Origin: Gordonia hankookensis
GTDB lineage: Bacteria > Actinomycetota > Actinomycetes > Mycobacteriales > Mycobacteriaceae
DNA: 64,000 nt
Assembly (NCBI RefSeq): GCF_014673215.1
Contig: NZ_JACWMS010000003.1
Span: forward strand, 434,001 to 498,000
Reading direction: 5' to 3'
Of the stretch, positions 45,692 through 55,130 are shown in pieces. The number at the start of each line of letters is the position of its first letter. Within the stretch, counting starts at the first letter, position 1. Made by a program: the position numbers and the translations under genes. The notes under the pieces are model-generated. The model was not told where the DNA came from. It worked only from the letters and a program-made list of their open reading frames with translations, and did no database searches.

Positions 45692-46560
45692 AGCACCACT
45701 GTGCCAGCGATGACCGTGGTGGTCGCACCCCCCACCCAGATGTCGGCGCCGTCGTCGGTGATGTGCACACGTCCGGAGCGGCCGAGTGCCGTCCCCTGCG
45801 CGGCGACATAGGACGCGGCGGCGAGACCGTCACGCCGGAGCCAGACCGCGATCCCCGCATTGAGGCTGCCGGTCACCGGGTCCTCGGCGATCCCGAAGCC
45901 CGGCGCGAAGCCACGGACCTCGAAGTCCACCTCGGGTTCGCCGGGAAGGCCGTGGGCGTGGGGCCCGACCAGGCCGACTTCGTGCGTCCCGAGCGCGGCC
46001 ATGTCCGGCTCCACCTCGACGACCCGCTGCCCGGAGGTCAGCATCAGCGCCATCCAGTCGGGACCATTGGCGACCCACTGCGCGTCGACCACATCGGATG
46101 GCTCGAGCCCGAGAGCCGCGGTCACCTCGGCGAGAACGTCGGCGTCCACCGGTCCGGACCGACGCAGTGGCGGCGCCGCGAAGGCCAGGCGGGTGCGCTC
46201 CGCACCGGCATCGTCGGGACCGATCTGCTCCCGACGGATCGGGACCAGGCCGACACCGCACTCCTGGATGATCCGGTCGCCCGCCGGGCTCCCACCCGAT
46301 TCCAGCCAGGCGTGTGCCGAGCCCAGGGTCGGATGTCCGGCGAACGGCAGCTCGCCGGTCGGGGTGAAGATCCGGAGCCGGTAGTCGGCATCGGAACTCT
46401 CCGGCGGCAACAGGAAGGTGGTCTCCGACAAATTGGTCCACCGCGCGAAGGCGGCCATCTGCTCGTCGGTCAGGCCATCGGAGTCCACGACGACGGCGAC
46501 CGGGTTACCTGCGACGGGGATCGACGAGAACACATCCACTTGGGCGAATCGACGGGTCAT
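45688..46560 (-). CDS. PhzF-family isomerase/epimerase-like protein
   Basis: A 290-residue protein of the diaminopimelate-epimerase-like fold. It starts FAQVDVFSSIPVAGNPVAVV with the catalytic-type Glu in LSETTFLLPP, and has the conserved FTPTGELPFAGHPTLGSAHAW and EDPVTGSLNAGIAVWL. Family members include phenazine PhzF and many uncharacterised isomerases; no phenazine genes are present, so the substrate is unknown. ATG at 46560 fits the family; the open frame to 46911 runs antisense to pgmB. It overlaps tatD by 4 bases. Confidence 0.88.
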   Translation of the reverse strand: MTRRFAQVDVFSSIPVAGNPVAVVVDSDGLTDEQMAAFARWTNLSETTFLLPPESSDADYRLRIFTPTGELPFAGHPTLGSAHAWLESGGSPAGDRIIQECGVGLVPIRREQIGPDDAGAERTRLAFAAPPLRRSGPVDADVLAEVTAALGLEPSDVVDAQWVANGPDWMALMLTSGQRVVEVEPDMAALGTHEVGLVGPHAHGLPGEPEVDFEVRGFAPGFGIAEDPVTGSLNAGIAVWLRRDGLAAASYVAAQGTALGRSGRVHITDDGADIWVGGATTTVIAGTVVL

Positions 46561-46695
46561 GCATTCATCTTGGCGGTGAGAGCCGCAGGGGCCAACCGGG
46601 TTTTGGCCGGGCCCGACCGTGCACACGTCGACAACCGACACACGAACCTCTCGCATGGCGCGCCAGCCACCGCTCGGACAGGTAGCGTTCCAACC

Positions 46696-47406
46696 GTGTT
46701 GGGATTGCCAGATGCCATGACGGTCGCGCTGTTCGACCTCGACGGAGTGTTGACGTCGACTGCCGTCCTGCACCGCAACGCGTGGAAACAGGCGTTCGAC
46801 GCGTTTCTGTCCGAACGGGATCCCGAGGGTTTCGACGAGTTCACCGAGCAGGATTATCTCGACTACGTCGATGGTCGCCGCCGTGAGGACGGTGTGCGGG
46901 CCTTCCTCCACTCACGGCAGATCGACGACGTCCCCGCCGAGACCCTCGCCGCCATCGGTGAGGGCAAGAACGACCTCTTCACCGCGACGCTCGAGCGCGA
47001 CGGTGTCGATCCCTACCCCGGCTCGGTGCGCTATCTGAAAGCGGCGCAGCAGGCCGGGTTACGCATTGCCGTCGTCACGTCGTCGAAGAATGGAGCAGCC
47101 GTGCTGGATGCCGCAGACCTCAGCGAATACGTGGAGGTGCGGGTCGACGGACTCGAAACCGCGTCACGGGGCTTGCCCGGCAAGCCGGCGCCCGATTCGT
47201 TCCTCCTGGGCGCCGAGCTCATGGGCGTCACGCCTGCCGGGGCCGTGGTCTTCGAGGATGCGATCTCGGGAGTGGAGGCGGCGGTGGCCGGGAAGTTCGG
47301 CTACGTGGTCGCCATCGACCGGGTCGGCGGCGGACAGGCCGACGCGATGCGCGCGGCGGGCGCCGACGTCGTCGTCAACGATCTCGACGAATTGCTCCCC
47401 GCATGA
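46696..47406 (+). CDS. pgmB: Beta-phosphoglucomutase
   Basis: A 236-residue HAD-family mutase. The phosphoacceptor and acid/base Asp are in ALFDLDGVLTST; later motifs are VVTSSKNG and the GKPAPDSFLLG and FEDAISGVEAA segments. It converts beta-glucose-1-phosphate to glucose-6-phosphate. Its stop overlaps the start of a GH65 gene by 4 bases, the standard pair in which GH65 phosphorylase supplies the beta-glucose-1-phosphate. GTG at 46696 is used, with ATG at 46717 also possible. Confidence 0.9.
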   Translation: MLGLPDAMTVALFDLDGVLTSTAVLHRNAWKQAFDAFLSERDPEGFDEFTEQDYLDYVDGRRREDGVRAFLHSRQIDDVPAETLAAIGEGKNDLFTATLERDGVDPYPGSVRYLKAAQQAGLRIAVVTSSKNGAAVLDAADLSEYVEVRVDGLETASRGLPGKPAPDSFLLGAELMGVTPAGAVVFEDAISGVEAAVAGKFGYVVAIDRVGGGQADAMRAAGADVVVNDLDELLPA

Positions 47407-49754
47407 ACCCGGGCGCGATGGAACACGGTTTCGACGTCCACCCGTGGCAGCTGCGCTGGCGGGGCATCGACGTCGACGTCCTCGGCCGCACCGAGACGCT
47501 GTTCGCGTTGTCGAACGGGCACATCGGTCTGCGCGGGACGTTCGAGGAGGGCGAACCCGTCGATCACCCCGGCACCTATCTGAACGGCTTCTACGAGCTA
47601 CGTGGTCTGCCCTACGCCGAAAGTGGCTACGGCTATCCGGAATCCGGCCAGACCGTGGTCAATGTGACCGACGGCAAGATCATCCGTCTGCTCGTCGAGG
47701 ACGAGCCGATGGATCTGCGCTACGGCCGCACCGAGGAACATGAGCGCATCCTCGATTTCCGCACCGGCACCCTCCGGCGGAACACCCTGTGGACCTCCCC
47801 GACGGGTCGCACCGTGCGTATCCGGTCTGAGCGGCTGGTGTCGTTCACCAAACGCACGATCGCCGCCATTCATTACGAGGTGGAACCGATCGGCGAGGAC
47901 ATGAAGCTCGTGCTGCAGTCGGATCTGCTCGCCAACGAACCCGTCCCTGCGCCGGGCAACGATCCGCGTCTGGCGGCCGCACTCGACCAACCACTCGTCT
48001 CCGATCTCTCTGCCTGCCGCAACTACTGGGGCATGCTCGTCCATCACACCAAGCGGTCGGGCCTGCACGTGGCCGCCGGAATGGACCACGAGATCGATTT
48101 TCCCGACAAGGCCGACGCTTTCATCCGTGCCGACTCCGACCTCGCGCGGCTGACCGTCGCCGCGAACGTGCCGCAGGGCACCAAGCTGTCGCTGACCAAG
48201 TTCATGGGCTACGGCTGGTCCGCTCGTCGGTCGGTCCCTGCCCTACGTGCTCAGGTGGACGCCGCACTCGCGATGGCGATGGAAACCGGTTGGGACGCAC
48301 TGAAAGCCGACCAGATCAATTATCTCGAGGACTTCTGGCGCGACGCCGATGTGGAGCTCGACGGCGATCCCGAACTGCAGCAGGCAGTGCGGTTCGCACT
48401 GTTCCATGTGTTGCAGGCAGGTGCGCGCGGACAGTCCCGCGCGATCCCCGCCAAGGGCCTCACCGGCCCCGGGTATGACGGCCACACCTTCTGGGACACC
48501 GAGAGTTTCATCCTGCCGATGCTCACCTACACGGTGCCGGCCGCAGCCGGTGAAGAACTCCGATGGCGCCACGCCACGATGGACAAGGCCAAGAGCCGGG
48601 CCGCCGAGCTCGGGCAACGCGGTGCGATGTTCCCCTGGCGCTCCATCAATGGCGACGAGTGTTCGGGATACTGGCCTGCCGGCACCGCAGGCGTGCACGT
48701 CAGCGCCGACATCGCCAACGCCACCGCCCGGTACCTACGCGCCACCAATGACGAACAGTTCGAGGCCGAGTGCGGTGTCGAACTGCTGGTGGAGACCGCC
48801 CGGCTGTTCGCGGGCCTCGGCCACCATGACGTCAACGGGAAGTTCCGGATCGACGGCGTGACCGGCCCGGATGAGTACACCGCAGTGGTGAACAACAACG
48901 TGTTCACCAATCTTGCTGCGCAGCAGAATCTTCGGGACGCGGTGGCCGCCGTTCACCGGCGTCCCGACGTGGCACGGGAACTCGGGGTGACCGTCGCCGA
49001 GGCCGCCCACTGGGAATCCTGTGCCGACGACATGTCGATCCCGTTCGACAAAGATCTCGGGGTGCACCAGCAATGCGAATCCTTCACGCTCCTCGGTGCG
49101 TGGGACTTCGAGTCGTCGGTGGGTAAATACCCACTGCTGCTGAACTATCCGTACTACGACCTGTATCGCAAGCAGGTGGTGAAACAAGCCGACCTCGTGT
49201 TCGCCATGTACAACTTCGGATCGTCGTTCACCCCGGAGCAGAAGATCCGCAACTTCGACTACTACTACCCGCTGACGGTTCGCGACTCGTCGCTGTCGGC
49301 CTGCTGTGAAGCGGTGGTCGCCGCCGAGGTCGGCTACCTCGATCTGTCCTACGACCTGATGTGCGAGTCGGTGTTCACCGACCTGCACGATCTGCACAGC
49401 AACGTCTCCAGCGGGCTGCACATCGCCGCGCTGGCCGGGGCCTGGACGGACTGCGTCGCCGGGTTCGGTGGAATGCGCGATTTCGGCGGCAAGATCACGT
49501 TTGCACCACGGTTGCCCAACCGGCTCACCTACCTCTCGTTCCGGATGACCGTGCGTGAGTCGAAGATCGTGGTGGCCATCGACCGCGAGACCGCGACCTA
49601 TCGCCTGCTGTCGGGTCCGCCGATCGATCTCGCTCACCACGGGGAGAAGTTCACCCTGGACTCGGCCCCGGTCAGCAAACCGATCCTGGAACTCGACAAG
49701 CGTGAGGCGCCCAAGGCGCCACCGGGGTGCGAGCCGTACCGTCGCGTGGAGTGA
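47403..49754 (+). CDS. GH65 disaccharide phosphorylase
   Basis: A 783-residue inverting phosphorylase with the GH65 layout: N-terminal beta-sandwich, linker, (alpha/alpha)6 barrel and C-terminal beta-domain. The general-acid Glu is in GVTGPDEYTAVVNNN, near residue 490, and the phosphate-binding region includes the DLYRKQVVKQADLVFAMY segment. Members split trehalose, maltose, kojibiose or nigerose with phosphate to glucose and beta-glucose-1-phosphate. Trehalose is attractive in a mycolate organism, but specificity cannot be read by eye. It is coupled to pgmB. Confidence 0.92.
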   Translation: MNPGAMEHGFDVHPWQLRWRGIDVDVLGRTETLFALSNGHIGLRGTFEEGEPVDHPGTYLNGFYELRGLPYAESGYGYPESGQTVVNVTDGKIIRLLVEDEPMDLRYGRTEEHERILDFRTGTLRRNTLWTSPTGRTVRIRSERLVSFTKRTIAAIHYEVEPIGEDMKLVLQSDLLANEPVPAPGNDPRLAAALDQPLVSDLSACRNYWGMLVHHTKRSGLHVAAGMDHEIDFPDKADAFIRADSDLARLTVAANVPQGTKLSLTKFMGYGWSARRSVPALRAQVDAALAMAMETGWDALKADQINYLEDFWRDADVELDGDPELQQAVRFALFHVLQAGARGQSRAIPAKGLTGPGYDGHTFWDTESFILPMLTYTVPAAAGEELRWRHATMDKAKSRAAELGQRGAMFPWRSINGDECSGYWPAGTAGVHVSADIANATARYLRATNDEQFEAECGVELLVETARLFAGLGHHDVNGKFRIDGVTGPDEYTAVVNNNVFTNLAAQQNLRDAVAAVHRRPDVARELGVTVAEAAHWESCADDMSIPFDKDLGVHQQCESFTLLGAWDFESSVGKYPLLLNYPYYDLYRKQVVKQADLVFAMYNFGSSFTPEQKIRNFDYYYPLTVRDSSLSACCEAVVAAEVGYLDLSYDLMCESVFTDLHDLHSNVSSGLHIAALAGAWTDCVAGFGGMRDFGGKITFAPRLPNRLTYLSFRMTVRESKIVVAIDRETATYRLLSGPPIDLAHHGEKFTLDSAPVSKPILELDKREAPKAPPGCEPYRRVE

Positions 49755-49788
49755 CCGGCGCCCGGCTGGTCCCGCCGACATGACGCAT

Positions 49789-49850
49789 CCACCCCATGTG
49801 TGGGTTCGCACCTTCGCCTACGCGAAGGTGCGAACCCACAGATGAGGTGG
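49789..49850. repeat. Palindrome B1 bounding nuclease-like gene B
   Basis: A 62-base inverted repeat with 29-base arms (two mismatches) and a 4-base loop CTAC. The stem core reads TGGGTTCGCACCTTCGC on the left. It is 35 bases after the GH65 stop and 56 bases before gene B. It matches palindrome B2 (50828-50887) almost throughout; the differences include a CG versus GT dinucleotide that is compensated on the opposite arm. Confidence 0.9.
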
Positions 49851-49906
49851 TCTCCAGGGCGTCCGATGTGGCGGAGCCAGATCCGGCTCCCCAACGTCCA
49901 ATACCC

Positions 49907-50824
49907 ATGGACGACTTCAGCAGGTTCCACCACGCCGTCAACAGGCAAGAACTCATCGTCGCCGGGTACACCGACGCCGACCTGCGTGCAGCGACCCGGA
50001 CCGGCCAACTCGAGACCCTCGCGCCCGGGGTCCTCGTCCCCGCGGGAACTCTCGACGGCACGGCAGAACACCGTCACCGGGAACTCGCGCGGGCCTGGAT
50101 CCGCCGAGCTCCGGTGACCGGACGTGCACTGGGTGGGGTCTCGGCAGTCGCCGCGTGGGGACTGCCCGTCTGGGGTCTCGACACGGATCGGGTCGTTGTC
50201 GTGGATCACCGACGCACGCCGGGAACACGCACGACGTCGGTCATGAAGTTGGTCACCGACCGACGCCCACCGGCAATCGAGACCGTCGACGGCGTTCCGG
50301 TGATCACGGCGGCCCGAGCCGTGGTCGACGTTGCGCGAACGGCACCCCGTATCGCTGCCATCGCGGTCGGCGACGCGGCCCTGCATGCCGGTCTCTGCAC
50401 CGCTGACGATCTTGCCGACGAACTCGATCTGATCGACCGGATGAGCGGTGCCTCACGCGCCCGCCGTGTCGTGCCGGAAATGAACGGGCTCGCAGAATCG
50501 GTGTTGGAGTCCCGCAGTCGGATCGAGTTGGTCGACGGCGGATTGCCGGTGCCTGCACTGCAGGTGAACCTGTACGACAGCCGGGGCCGGTGGGTGGCAC
50601 GGGTCGACTTCTATTGGGAAGCGCTGCGAACCGTCGGTGAATGCGACGGCAAGAGCAAATACGAGGGACCAGACGGGCAGTCATTGATGCTCTACGAGAA
50701 GACGCGGACCGACGCGCTCGTGGAACTCGGTCATCGCGTCGTCCACTGGGGTTGGCACGACGTCGACCACCCGGCGTCGCTGATCGCGCGCCTCGACCGC
50801 ACCTTTCGGCGACCAGCTGCGTAG
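49907..50824 (+). CDS. Winged-helix protein with C-terminal PD-(D/E)XK-like domain, gene B
   Basis: A 305-residue protein distantly similar in layout to gene A. Residues 10-50 form an AbiEi-like winged helix (RQELIVAGYTDADLRAATRT...LETLAPGVLVPAG). A middle domain has LGGVSAVAAWGLPVWG and VPVITAARAVVDVAR. Residues 195-300 look like a PD-(D/E)XK or Vsr/DUF559 nuclease fold, with E197/E201, D234 in VARVDFYW and E245-C-D247-G-K249. The function is unknown. ATG at 49907 gives the family N-terminus; the longer frame from 49796 starts inside palindrome B1. Palindrome B2 begins 3 bases after the stop. Confidence 0.8.
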   Translation: MDDFSRFHHAVNRQELIVAGYTDADLRAATRTGQLETLAPGVLVPAGTLDGTAEHRHRELARAWIRRAPVTGRALGGVSAVAAWGLPVWGLDTDRVVVVDHRRTPGTRTTSVMKLVTDRRPPAIETVDGVPVITAARAVVDVARTAPRIAAIAVGDAALHAGLCTADDLADELDLIDRMSGASRARRVVPEMNGLAESVLESRSRIELVDGGLPVPALQVNLYDSRGRWVARVDFYWEALRTVGECDGKSKYEGPDGQSLMLYEKTRTDALVELGHRVVHWGWHDVDHPASLIARLDRTFRRPAA

Positions 50825-50827
50825 GAC

Positions 50828-50887
50828 CACCTCATCTGTGGGTTGTCACCTTCGCCAACGCGAAGGTGACAACCCACAGATGAGGTG
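50828..50887. repeat. Palindrome B2 bounding nuclease-like gene B
   Basis: A perfect 28-base inverted repeat with loop CAAC, directly after gene B and 57 bases before metG. The left arm runs from CACCTCATCTGTGGG at 50828 to TCACCTTCGC ending at 50855; the right arm mirrors it. It is nearly the same as palindrome B1, with paired changes in the stem. Confidence 0.92.
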
Positions 50888-50944
50888 ACCAGCAGCCGGG
50901 GCGGACAGCGGAGTGCGAGCCAACCCACGTATTCTGGCGGCACC

Positions 50945-52525
50945 ATGACCGACGATCCGACGCGCACCGAGTCCGCTGTTCACGCCTCGCACGGCGCGGG
51001 CGAACCGTGCTACATCACGACCGCCATCGCCTACCCCAACGGCGCTCCCCACATCGGTCACGCCTACGAGTACATCTCGACCGACGCGCTCGCCCGGTTC
51101 AAGCGTCTCGACGGCTACGACGTCCGCTTCCTCACCGGCACCGATGTCCACGGGCAGAAAATGCAGCAGACGGCCGAGGCCGAAGGCATCCCGACGGCAG
51201 ACCTGGCCAAGCGCAATTCCGATCGCTTCCAAGCGCTGCAGGAGCGGCTCGGCTCCAGCTTCGATCGATTCATCCGGACCAGTGACACCGACCACCAGCG
51301 CGCATCCGAAGCCATCTGGCAACGCATGTCCGATGCCGGTGACATCTATCTGGACACGTACTCGGGCTGGTACGACGTCCGCGACGAGACCTTCTACGCC
51401 GAGGCCGACACCACCATCGACGACGCCGGCAACCGGGTCGCGACCGAGAACGGCCACGTCCTCACCTGGACCGAGGAGGAGACCTACTTCTTCCGGCTGT
51501 CGGCATATCAGGACAAGCTGCTCGAGCTGTACGAGACCCACCCCGAGTACGTGGGTCCGGACGTGCGGCGCAACGAGGTCGTCAGCTTCGTCAAGGGCGG
51601 ACTGACCGACCTGTCGATCTCGCGCACCACCTTCGACTGGGGCGTACCGGTGCCAGGTCATCCCGACCATGTCATGTACGTGTGGGTCGATGCCCTCACC
51701 AACTACCTGACGGGCGTGGGCTTCCCCGACGACACCGCGACATTCGACCGATACTGGCCGGCCGACCTCCACATCATCGGCAAGGACATCATTCGATTCC
51801 ACTGCGTCTATTGGCCCGCCTTCCTCATGAGCGCGGGTATCGAACTGCCCAAACGCGTGTTCGCCCACGGCTTCCTGTTCAACAAGGGCGAGAAGATGAG
51901 CAAGTCGGTCGGCAACGTCGTCGACCCGGACAATCTCATCGACGAGTACGGGCTCGATCCGGTGCGCTATTTCTTCCTGCGCGAGGTCTCCTACGGCCAG
52001 GACGGCTCGTACTCGACGGACGCGATCGTCAGCCGGATCAACGCCGACCTCTCCAATGAGTTCGGCAACCTGGCACAACGCAGTCTGTCGATGATCGGCA
52101 AGTACTTCGACGGTGCGATCCCCACACCCGGCGCCTACACCGCCGACGACGCCGCGCTGCTGGAGAAGGCCGCCGGATTGTTGTCCAGGGTGCGGGACCA
52201 GTTCGACGTCCAGGCGATCCATCTCGGCATCGAGGCGCTGTGGTCGGTTCTCGGCGACACCAATCGCTACATCTCCTCCCAGGAGCCCTGGAAGCTGGCC
52301 AAGACCGATCTCGACCGCACGGCGACGGTGCTCTACGTGTGCGCCGAGGTGGTCCGCATCGTCGCGCTGCTGGCCCAGCCGGTGATGCCCGAGTCGACGA
52401 ACCGGTTGCTCGATCTGCTCGCCGTCGATCCCGACGATCGCCAGTTCACCGCTGTCACCGACTCGCTCGTCGCAGGCACCCCGTTGCCCAAGCCAACGCC
52501 GATCTTCCCCCGCTACGAGGCGTGA
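50945..52525 (+). CDS. metG: Methionyl-tRNA synthetase
   Basis: A 526-residue class I synthetase that charges initiator and elongator tRNA-Met. HIGH is in [14 protein letters not shown] and KMSKS in [13 protein letters not shown]. In the connective peptide the cysteines that bind zinc in many MetRS are absent ([11 protein letters not shown]), so this is the zinc-free type. ATG at 50945 fits the N-terminus. Its stop overlaps the pabB start by 4 bases. The homologue in M. tuberculosis is next to tatD; here the PhzF, pgmB, GH65 and cassette B genes separate them. Confidence 0.95.
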   Translation: MTDDPTRTESAVHASHGAGEPCYITTAIAYPNGAPHIGHAYEYISTDALARFKRLDGYDVRFLTGTDVHGQKMQQTAEAEGIPTADLAKRNSDRFQALQERLGSSFDRFIRTSDTDHQRASEAIWQRMSDAGDIYLDTYSGWYDVRDETFYAEADTTIDDAGNRVATENGHVLTWTEEETYFFRLSAYQDKLLELYETHPEYVGPDVRRNEVVSFVKGGLTDLSISRTTFDWGVPVPGHPDHVMYVWVDALTNYLTGVGFPDDTATFDRYWPADLHIIGKDIIRFHCVYWPAFLMSAGIELPKRVFAHGFLFNKGEKMSKSVGNVVDPDNLIDEYGLDPVRYFFLREVSYGQDGSYSTDAIVSRINADLSNEFGNLAQRSLSMIGKYFDGAIPTPGAYTADDAALLEKAAGLLSRVRDQFDVQAIHLGIEALWSVLGDTNRYISSQEPWKLAKTDLDRTATVLYVCAEVVRIVALLAQPVMPESTNRLLDLLAVDPDDRQFTAVTDSLVAGTPLPKPTPIFPRYEA

Positions 52526-53691
52526 CGGCTCCGGCGCTCGACGTCCTGCGTGCGCTGCACGCGCACACGCGCGCGGCCGGCCTGCCGCCACCGGCCGCCC
52601 TGATCGGCGACTGGTGGGACGCCGATGCCGTCATCGCACCGTCGATCGCGCTCCGCCCGGGATTCGCGCCGCCCGACGACCCCGATCTGTTCTGGTTCGG
52701 CTATCTGGGTTTTCCGGTCCACGCCACCGAATCCCCGCTGCCCACCGTGGTCGGCGGGCTGACCGACGAGGTGGTGATCCTCCGCGACGGCCGGTGGCGT
52801 CACGAGAGCGTCCACGGAAATGCCTGTGCCCCATGGATCGAGCGCGCGCTGAGCGAGCCCGCCGATCCCGTTGGGCACCGATGGTCGGCGAGCTGGGTCC
52901 CGCCAGAGCCGCAATCCCACCTCGCGGCCATCGACCGGTGCCTCGAGGCGATCCGCGCCGGCGAGGTCTATCAGGCCTGCGTGTGCACCCGTTTCACCGG
53001 GACCGTCGATGGCGACCCACTGGAGTTCTTCGCGTCGATCACCAGGACGACGATGCCGGCGAAATCTGCCTACTTACACGGCGATTGGGGCACCGTGGCC
53101 AGCTTCTCGCCGGAGACGTTCCTACGTCGGACCGGCAATATCGTGTCGTCGTCGCCGATCAAGGGGACGGTACCGGCCGATGCGGCGCCCGAATCGTTGT
53201 CGGCCTCGGCGAAGGATGTCGCAGAAAACGTGATGATCGTCGATCTCGTACGCAACGACCTGGGCCGTCTCGCCGTCACCGGCACGGTCCGGGTCGCAGA
53301 TCTGCTCTCGGTGGTGCCGGCGCCCGGGGTGTGGCATCTGGTGTCGCGGGTGGAGGCCATCGTCGACCCCGCGGTCGGGACCAACGAGTTGTTGCGCGCA
53401 ATGTTCCCGCCTGCGTCGGTCACGGGGACGCCGAAGATCCGCGCGGCCGAACTGCTCGCGGACTGGGAACCGTCACCACGGGGTGTCTACTGCGGCGCGA
53501 TCGGCATGGCCGGCCCAGGACACGGGCTCGATCTCAGCGTGGCGATCCGGACCGTCACGATGACACCGGACGGTATGGCCGGCCTCGGGGTGGGTGGCGG
53601 GATCACCATCGATTCGGATCCGGCCCGCGAATGGCAGGAATGCCTGGACAAGGCGGCGAGTATCGTCGAGGCGACCCCGAGTATTCCCTGA
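52522..53691 (+). CDS. pabB: Aminodeoxychorismate synthase component I
   Basis: A 389-residue chorismate-binding enzyme making 4-amino-4-deoxychorismate for folate. The chorismate core has [16 protein letters not shown] [13 protein letters not shown], the lysine of SSPIKGTVP (PIKGT is typical of PabB, against PIAGT in TrpE), DLVRNDLGR, and [15 protein letters not shown]. The N-terminal 130 residues are divergent. GTG at 52522 overlaps metG, matching the mycobacterial metS-pabB neighbourhood. The glutaminase subunit PabA is not in the window. Confidence 0.92.
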   Translation: MTAPALDVLRALHAHTRAAGLPPPAALIGDWWDADAVIAPSIALRPGFAPPDDPDLFWFGYLGFPVHATESPLPTVVGGLTDEVVILRDGRWRHESVHGNACAPWIERALSEPADPVGHRWSASWVPPEPQSHLAAIDRCLEAIRAGEVYQACVCTRFTGTVDGDPLEFFASITRTTMPAKSAYLHGDWGTVASFSPETFLRRTGNIVSSSPIKGTVPADAAPESLSASAKDVAENVMIVDLVRNDLGRLAVTGTVRVADLLSVVPAPGVWHLVSRVEAIVDPAVGTNELLRAMFPPASVTGTPKIRAAELLADWEPSPRGVYCGAIGMAGPGHGLDLSVAIRTVTMTPDGMAGLGVGGGITIDSDPAREWQECLDKAASIVEATPSIP

Positions 53692-53852
53692 ACGGACATC
53701 GTGCCCGGATTCGACGCCGGACGATGACCGTTCAACGCACTGGCGCCCGCGCTTGTCGCGAATCAGGCGCCGCTTGACGCAAAGTCCTGAACATCGCTAA
53801 TCGGCACGGCCGACCCCCTTCCGCTTGCCATCATCTGGGGTAGAGTCGGACT

Positions 53853-55130
53853 ATGCGCCGATCCATACTGCCGGGTACGGAAAGTACGGGTGACGCCGGC
53901 GGCCTTGGTGACCGGTCACAAGCACACGTCACCCGGGATCTCCCGGTGCCCACCGCCCGCAAGGAAGTCCTGGCCTCGTGGCAACGTGCCGTCGACACCG
54001 GGGCCGACGCCGACAAACACGCGCCGCGGCATCTCCCTCCCGGCGAGGTCCACGACCGGCGCCACCGCAACGCACTCGCCGACGGCGCGCAGCGTCTGCA
54101 ACGGCTGTTCGCCGAGACCACCGACGACACCGAACTGCTCATGGGAGTCTTCGACTCCGACGGTGTCCTGCTGTGGCGTGGCGGGACCTCGCGGTGGCTG
54201 CGGGTCGCTGACCACCTCGAATTGGTGGAGGGCAGTCGCTGGGACGAGGAATCCACCGCGACCACGGCTGTCGGCCTGGTGATGTCTGACCACCGGTCCA
54301 CCCGTGTCGTCGGTCAGGAGCACTTCAATCATGCTCTCCACTCGCTCTATTGCGCCGCCGCGCCGATACACGATCCCCGTACCGGGCAGCTGACCGGAAT
54401 CGTCTCCCTGGCCGGCCCGGTGCAAGGTCTGCAGCCGTCGTCGACGGCGTTCGCGGCCAGCATGGCAGCGCTCGGCGAACACGAGATCGCCGGCGCTCAT
54501 GCGCGATCTCTCGCCGACCTGCGAAAGAATGCTGGTGCACGACTGACCGGCATCCGCGGTCCGGCACTCCTGGTGGACGGCGACGGCTGGGTGGCCGACA
54601 GCCGCGGATGCACGGCGCCCGACGCGGTGGCGGCCCCCATGGAGGACATCCATCAGTTCGTCCCGGGGATCGGGACATGTGTCGCCCAGCAGGTCGGCAC
54701 CGGGTGGCTCCTGCGACGCGTCGGCCCCGCGAATCCCGTTGTCGCCGAACTCGATCTGCGCGGTGAACCAACGCTGACCGTGGCCGGCGACGGCGACGAT
54801 TGGCAGACCGTGCTGACTCGCCGACATGCCCAGATCCTGCTCCTGCTGGCCGAGGCGTCCGAGTCGGGTCTCACCTCGGCACGATTGAGCCGACTGATCT
54901 TCGGCGATTCCGGGCACGTGGTGACGGTTCGTGCGGAGATGTCGCGGCTGCGACGTGCGGTCGGCGCCCTGCTCACCAGCCGCCCCTATCGGCTGGCCCC
55001 GGGCGTGACTCTTCATGTCTCCGAGGACGAATCAGCTGTCGATCCGGCCGAGGCCTGGCTCACGACTCCTGACGACGGGCCAGAACCGCTTGATAGACGT
55101 CACGCCGGGAAGCACCGCCGCCCCGCGTGA
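53853..55130 (+). CDS. GAF-domain transcriptional regulator
   Basis: A 425-residue regulator of a type common in Gordonia and mycobacteria. Residues 30-230 resemble the sensor region of such proteins (VLASWQRAVDTGAD..., GVFDSDGVLLWRGG, GSRWDEESTATTAVGL, SLYCAAAPIHDPRTGQLTGI), with a GAF-like core. Residues 325-400 hold a winged-helix output domain (LTRRHAQILLLLAEASESGL, TVRAEMSRLRRAV). Related proteins control alcohol or aldehyde metabolism, but no such gene is adjacent. Its last 71 bases overlap rsmI on the other strand. Confidence 0.82.
   Translation: MRRSILPGTESTGDAGGLGDRSQAHVTRDLPVPTARKEVLASWQRAVDTGADADKHAPRHLPPGEVHDRRHRNALADGAQRLQRLFAETTDDTELLMGVFDSDGVLLWRGGTSRWLRVADHLELVEGSRWDEESTATTAVGLVMSDHRSTRVVGQEHFNHALHSLYCAAAPIHDPRTGQLTGIVSLAGPVQGLQPSSTAFAASMAALGEHEIAGAHARSLADLRKNAGARLTGIRGPALLVDGDGWVADSRGCTAPDAVAAPMEDIHQFVPGIGTCVAQQVGTGWLLRRVGPANPVVAELDLRGEPTLTVAGDGDDWQTVLTRRHAQILLLLAEASESGLTSARLSRLIFGDSGHVVTVRAEMSRLRRAVGALLTSRPYRLAPGVTLHVSEDESAVDPAEAWLTTPDDGPEPLDRRHAGKHRRPA

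Larger units (their letters stand above)
49789..50887. mobile_element. Candidate palindrome-bracketed cassette B
   Basis: A 1099-base unit of palindrome B1, gene B and palindrome B2, lying between GH65 and metG. Its layout repeats that of cassette A (23576-24562) with a different palindrome family. No transposase or target duplication is seen, so mobility is inferred only from the layout. Confidence 0.4.

Noticed and set aside
45673..46695. Long upstream extension of the pgmB frame
   Set aside because: It is antisense to the PhzF-like gene; the HAD domain starts right after 46696.
49789..50887. Palindromes B1 and B2 as ordinary intrinsic terminators
   Set aside because: No T-run follows either arm, stems of 28-29 bases are far longer than needed, and near-identical copies flank the gene on both sides. 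Termination cannot be fully excluded for B1 and B2.
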